The notes under the pieces: model-generated | The model's database searches: none | Told to the model about the DNA's origin: nothing | Seen by the model: only the letters and a program-made list of their open reading frames with translations | Made by a program: the position numbers and the translations under genes | Source of the DNA: an uncultured Aquimarina sp. | Lineage (GTDB): Bacteria > Bacteroidota > Bacteroidia > Flavobacteriales > Flavobacteriaceae | Length of the DNA: 64,000 bases | NCBI GenBank assembly: GCA_947498765.1 | Contig: CANMLG010000017.1 | Coordinates: 1 to 64,000 of the forward strand | Direction: 5' to 3' | Shown: piece by piece, positions 61,647 through 64,000 of the stretch | Position numbering within the stretch: position 1 is the first letter of the stretch | Layout: each line of letters opens with the position of its first letter

Positions 61647-64000
61647 ATGAATAAAAAGAAAAACGTCCACAAGGAGTTTATACTCTCATCATGGGCCATA
61701 GATAACAAAACAGTTATTTATGTGATCATGTTCTTATTCCTAGTCCTCGGGCTTTCGGCTTACTTTGGTATGCCAAGAGAAAATTTTCCCGAAATTATAG
61801 ATACTAAAATTTTTGTAAGTTCAGTTTATCCTGGGAATACCGCCGAAGACATTGAAAAACTAATTACTGATCCGCTTGAAGATCGTTTAAAAAACGTGAG
61901 TAATGTAGTAAAAATGAAATCTACATCGCAACAGGATTACGGTATTGTTGAAATTGAATTTGACGAAGGCGTAACCATTGAACAAGCCAAACAAAAAGTA
62001 AAAGACGAAGTTGACCAAGAAACCTCAAAAGAAGATTGGCCTACTTTTAATGGAGCTAAAGTAAAACCAACCGTTTTTAACTTAAGTATTTCCGAAGAAA
62101 CTCCTATTCTTAATATTAATATTTTAGGAGATTATCCCGTTGAAAAACTAAAGGAATATGGCGAATATTTAGAGGACCATATTGAAGACCTGCCAGAAAT
62201 TAAACAAGTAGACATTCGTGGTGCACAAGAAAAAGAAGTTGAAATTGCTGTCGACATTTATAAAATGATGGCTGCCAAAGTTAGTTTTGACGATGTACTA
62301 AATGCTATTAGAGGGGGTAACGTAACCATATCAGCTGGTAATATTATAAGCAGTGGGCAACAACGTACCATGCGTATTTTGGGTGAAATTCAAAACCCTG
62401 AAGACTTAGAAGATTTTGTAGTAAAAACACAAAATGGATCTGTTTACTTAAAAAATATTGCCACTGTTGATTTTAAAGAAGAAGACGCTACTACTTATGC
62501 GAGACAATATGGGACCAGTGTTGTAATGCTTGATGTTAAAAAACGTTCTGGTAAAAACATGGTAGAAGCGGCTGATAAAATACAGAAAATAGTTACCGAT
62601 GCCAAACAAAATATTTTTCCTTCAAACCTAAAAGTTACCATTACTAATGATCAATCATCAAAAACAATTAACCAAGTTGATGATTTGGTTAACAACATTA
62701 TTTTCGGAATTATCCTTGTTGTTGGTGTATTAATGTTCTTTTTAGGATTCCGAAACGCTTTGTTTGTAGGTTTTGCCATTCCAATGTCCATGTTTATGTC
62801 ATTTATGATTTTAAACATGTTAGGCTACACCATGAACACGATGATCCTTTTTGGATTAATTATGGGTCTTGGTATGTTGGTAGATAATGGAATTGTAGTG
62901 GTTGAAAATGTGTTTCGATTAATGGAAGAAGAAGGAATGACGCGTATTGAAGCGGCTAAAAAAGGAATTGGCGAAATTGCTTTTCCTATTATAATTTCTA
63001 CCTTAACAACCGTTGCGGCCTTTGTTCCTTTGGGTATGTGGCCCGGAGTTATGGGGCAATTTATGATTTATTTCCCCGTTACACTTTCGGTAGTATTAGG
63101 CTCTTCTTTGTTTGTGGCTATTTTTATCAACTCCATGCTAGTATCTGCTTTTATGGAAACTGGTGAGCGTGAAATAAAATTAAAAAACCTTATCATTTTA
63201 ACTATAATTCTAGTTTCCCTTGGTGTACTTATGCTTATCATTGGTGGCCCTATTGGAGGTTTGGGGAGCTTACTTATTTTTACTGCTGTGATGTTTTGGT
63301 TATACAAATACATTATTAAAAAGTTAGCCAATGGTTTCCAAAATGTAGTATTAGTTTGGTTGGAAAATTCTTATAAAAAGTTTGTCTCCTTCGCGCTAAG
63401 CAAATGGTGGCCTATTGTATTTACTGTAGGTACTTTTGGATTATTAATTTTTGCCTTTGCTGCTTTCGGAAATTCTGTAGCTGAAAAAAGAACAAAAATT
63501 GAATTTTTCCCAGACAATAAACCCAATCAAATTTTTGTATATATCGAATATCCGCAAGGAACCGATATAGAAAAAACCAATCAAATTACTCGAAGCATTG
63601 AAAAACGTGTTGCCAACATTATCAATAATTCAGAATATGTGTTAAATGGAGAAAATGTATTGGTGGAGTCTGTTGTTTCGCAAGTAGGTCAAGGTGCTGG
63701 AAATCCACAAACCGATGGAGGATCAGCTGCCGAAATGCCTCATAAAGGAAAAATTACCGCATCCATGCGCGAGTATAAATTTAGAAACGGAAAAGATTCT
63801 GAAGTACTTCGTGGAAAAATTCAAGAAGCCCTAAAGGGCATTTACCCTGGCGTTTCTATTTCTGTTGAAAAGGAAGCTGTTGGACCGCCTGCAGGCCCTC
63901 CTATTAATATTGAAATTGCTGGTAATGATTACAATCAACTCATTCAAACTGCCGAAAAAATGCGTCAGTTTATCAATACCAAAAACATTGCTGGTATTGA
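61647..64000 (+). CDS. RND efflux permease, partial (runs off the right edge)
   Basis: About 784 codons are visible from the ATG at 61647 without a stop. First membrane helix about 22-40 (YVIMFLFLVLGLSAYFGMPRENFPE), porter domain, then helices with GLIMGLGMLVDNGIVVVEN; the first Asp of the proton relay is present, and Asn replaces the second Asp of AcrB (VDD), as in several heavy-metal and multidrug subfamilies. A second periplasmic domain begins near residue 600. Substrate unknown. Starts 5 nt after the adaptor stop. Confidence 0.93.
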   Translation, partial: MNKKKNVHKEFILSSWAIDNKTVIYVIMFLFLVLGLSAYFGMPRENFPEIIDTKIFVSSVYPGNTAEDIEKLITDPLEDRLKNVSNVVKMKSTSQQDYGIVEIEFDEGVTIEQAKQKVKDEVDQETSKEDWPTFNGAKVKPTVFNLSISEETPILNINILGDYPVEKLKEYGEYLEDHIEDLPEIKQVDIRGAQEKEVEIAVDIYKMMAAKVSFDDVLNAIRGGNVTISAGNIISSGQQRTMRILGEIQNPEDLEDFVVKTQNGSVYLKNIATVDFKEEDATTYARQYGTSVVMLDVKKRSGKNMVEAADKIQKIVTDAKQNIFPSNLKVTITNDQSSKTINQVDDLVNNIIFGIILVVGVLMFFLGFRNALFVGFAIPMSMFMSFMILNMLGYTMNTMILFGLIMGLGMLVDNGIVVVENVFRLMEEEGMTRIEAAKKGIGEIAFPIIISTLTTVAAFVPLGMWPGVMGQFMIYFPVTLSVVLGSSLFVAIFINSMLVSAFMETGEREIKLKNLIILTIILVSLGVLMLIIGGPIGGLGSLLIFTAVMFWLYKYIIKKLANGFQNVVLVWLENSYKKFVSFALSKWWPIVFTVGTFGLLIFAFAAFGNSVAEKRTKIEFFPDNKPNQIFVYIEYPQGTDIEKTNQITRSIEKRVANIINNSEYVLNGENVLVESVVSQVGQGAGNPQTDGGSAAEMPHKGKITASMREYKFRNGKDSEVLRGKIQEALKGIYPGVSISVEKEAVGPPAGPPINIEIAGNDYNQLIQTAEKMRQFINTKNIAGI

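Overview
The window reads as chromosome of a low-GC member of the Flavobacteriaceae (phylum Bacteroidota). The evidence is a type IX secretion (T9SS) translocon gene of about 2,500 codons (sprA), a secreted protein with a C-terminal T9SS sorting domain, Bacteroidota-type promoters (TAnnTTTG at -7, TTG or TTTG near -33), the absence of clear Shine-Dalgarno sequences, and the operon layouts (mreBCD-pbp2-rodA; ruvA-sprA-gcvH). I see no phage, insertion sequence, CRISPR array or integrase. Most of the window is housekeeping and envelope biology.

Layout. 0.4-4.1 kb: a modular secreted polysaccharide-lyase-like/ricin-lectin protein, then a metallophosphoesterase and a DUF3347 lipoprotein on the minus strand. 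4.3-11.6 kb: purH and the rod-shape/elongasome operon mreB-mreC-mreD-pbp2-rodA. 11.7-16.2 kb: an ABC ATPase and its permease fused to an M1 aminopeptidase. 16.3-21.1 kb (minus): prc protease, an OppC-type permease, a nonspecific nuclease and a small outer-membrane barrel. 21.6-24.3 kb: surE, a small membrane protein, lpxB and an NlpC/P60 lipoprotein. 24.7-26.6 kb: an 11-residue-repeat lipoprotein and a divergent pair made of a DUF559-like protein and a LexA/CI-type regulator. 26.7-29.6 kb (minus): ctaB plus cytochrome oxidase subunits III, III and IV. 29.7-43.1 kb (minus): tonB, vanZ-like, gcvH, sprA, ruvA, maeB, queG. 43.3-48.1 kb: a periplasmic hypothetical gene with a deoxynucleoside kinase, an orphan gene, waaA, and a membrane-anchored protein with two bL12-C-terminal-like domains. 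48.6-52.2 kb (minus): two tRNA-Val genes, folC, tonB, exbD, exbB. 52.4-58.3 kb: sucB, sucA, a small outer-membrane protein, a polyprenyl synthase. 58.5-64 kb: a TetR-regulated RND efflux operon that runs off the right edge.

Working together. sprA supplies the outer-membrane pore that would export the sorting-domain protein at the left end. lpxB and waaA act in lipid A/Kdo assembly. The two TonB proteins and ExbB/ExbD energise outer-membrane uptake. The mre operon builds the lateral wall. ctaB makes haem for the oxidase whose subunits follow it.

Most unusual signals. (1) Heptanucleotide repeat arrays fill four spacers between co-directional minus-strand genes and obey a polarity rule: arrays just after a stop codon carry an AGTT core in the mRNA sense, and arrays just before a start codon carry an AACA/AACT core. 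(2) Three near-identical 15-bp inverted repeats lie between the DUF559-like gene and the LexA/CI-type regulator. (3) A tail-anchored protein carries two bL12-like domains. I found no complete new defence or biosynthetic system; these three are the best candidates for something undescribed.
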